From SOIA01 sp050116035 (GTDB taxonomy: Bacteria; Acidobacteriota; Aminicenantia; Aminicenantales; Aminicenantaceae), in assembly GCA_050116035.1 (NCBI GenBank), contig JASFPJ010000162.1, forward strand, positions 1 through 7,236: 7,236 nt of DNA, written 5' to 3'. Below are positions 6,624 through 7,236 of this stretch, in pieces (position 1 is the first letter of the stretch; the number at the start of each line of letters is the position of its first letter). A program made the translations under genes and the position numbers. Under the pieces are notes generated by a model. That model did no database searches and was not told the origin of the DNA. It was given only the letters and a program-made list of their open reading frames with translations.

Positions 6624-7236
6624 CTAATCATCCTTTTTTTCTTTTTCATCGGCCTTAGCGAAATAGGTCTTGTACCAGTCAAGGATGCGGTTCCATTTAT
6701 CGAGATAGGTTGCTTCATCGGCCGCCGCGCCAAGTCCGTGTCCGTCATTCCAGTAATTAACCCAGACACATTCTTTCCCCAATCTCCTCAGGGCGTAGTA
6801 GAGCTCTCGTGTGTTGCCAGCCGGCACATTCCAATCGCCTTCACCTGTGATCAGGAGATGGGGCGTTTTGATCCTGTCCGCGAACATCACGGCCGAGTGG
6901 TTGATGTACTTGAGAGGCGCTTCCCAGAGAGTCTGACCGATGCGGTCCTGCCCGGCTTCAGCGGCTCCGTAATTGCGGTGTCCGATGCGTGGGCTGTCTC
7001 CCAGGAAGCTGATGATATTCACTTTCCCGGAGATGTTGACAGCCGCAGCAAATCGGTCAGTCTGAGTGATAAGCAATGAGGTAGCGTAGCCACCATAGCT
7101 GGTTCCATACACACCCAGTTTTTTAGGATCCACCAGACCTCGCTCAATCAGCTTGTTGATCACTGAAGTCACACCTTTCACCCAGGATTCTCCGGGATAC
7201 CCGATTTCAAGGTTGACCGAAGGTCTCAATCCAAAC
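6624..7236 (-). CDS. S9-family serine peptidase (prolyl oligopeptidase-like), C-terminal part only
   Basis: The 5' part of the gene lies beyond the window, since the frame stays open to the edge. A TTG at 7229 is an internal leucine, not a start. The 203 visible residues are the alpha/beta-hydrolase catalytic domain. The nucleophile is in GTSYGG (Ser codon 7098-7100), the acid in GEGDWNVP (Asp codon 6834-6836), and the histidine in NDGHGLG (His codon 6738-6740). The Ser-Asp spacing of 88 and Asp-His spacing of 32 residues fit the prolyl oligopeptidase clan. LVDPKKLGVYG before the nucleophile is typical of S9 acylaminoacyl-peptidase/DPP-like enzymes. The C-terminus is a Lys/Asp/Glu tail (ADEKEKKDD). 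The enzyme would hydrolyse short peptides. Its location cannot be told without the N-terminus, which would hold any signal peptide and the beta-propeller. The exported DUF4139 gene follows 20 nt downstream, suggesting an operon. All catalytic residues are present. Confidence 0.9.
   Translation of the reverse strand, partial: FGLRPSVNLEIGYPGESWVKGVTSVINKLIERGLVDPKKLGVYGTSYGGYATSLLITQTDRFAAAVNISGKVNIISFLGDSPRIGHRNYGAAEAGQDRIGQTLWEAPLKYINHSAVMFADRIKTPHLLITGEGDWNVPAGNTRELYYALRRLGKECVWVNYWNDGHGLGAAADEATYLDKWNRILDWYKTYFAKADEKEKKDD

Noticed and set aside
6624..7229. Reading the S9 peptidase as a complete 201-aa protein starting at TTG 7229
   Set aside because: The frame is open to the window edge, the codons upstream continue as coding sequence, and the family needs several hundred more N-terminal residues.

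Overview
The window looks like part of a Gram-negative bacterial chromosome. It holds an outer-membrane beta-barrel candidate, exported proteins with signal peptides, and a membrane-anchored thioredoxin predicted to face the periplasm. The combination of a split glycine dehydrogenase, a DUF3078 protein, a DUF4139 protein and an S9 peptidase suggests the Acidobacteriota/Aminicenantes area or the wider FCB-like phyla. That placement is an inference from gene content and style, not a firm assignment. Base composition is moderate by eye. Genes are closely packed with strong GGAGG-type ribosome binding sites, and no mobile element, CRISPR array, tRNA or rRNA is visible.

Positions 1-3950 (+ strand) read as a three-gene transcription unit. 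A perfect TATAAT lies upstream of gcvPA, followed by gcvPB after a 13-nt gap and a DUF3078 outer-membrane protein after a 20-nt gap. GcvPA and GcvPB are the two halves of the PLP-dependent glycine decarboxylase (P-protein) of the glycine cleavage system. Fold, length and the PLP lysine and aspartate are kept. Several motifs that are nearly invariant in characterised P-proteins are replaced, so this pair belongs to a divergent branch. No GcvT, GcvH or Lpd gene and no glycine riboswitch is in the window.

Positions 3951-4317 are a 367-bp stretch with no convincing gene. It is followed by a + strand gene for a 185-aa protein combining a zinc ribbon, one membrane helix and a thioredoxin domain with a CPPC active site. 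This gene converges on a minus-strand pair.

The minus-strand pair is an S9-family serine peptidase, cut off by the window's right edge, followed 20 nt later by an exported DUF4139 protein. The spacing indicates one operon, presumably acting on or beyond the cell envelope.

No defence island or obviously new multi-gene system was found. The items most worth following are the divergent glycine dehydrogenase pair with its outer-membrane passenger gene, and the zinc-ribbon/thioredoxin fusion.
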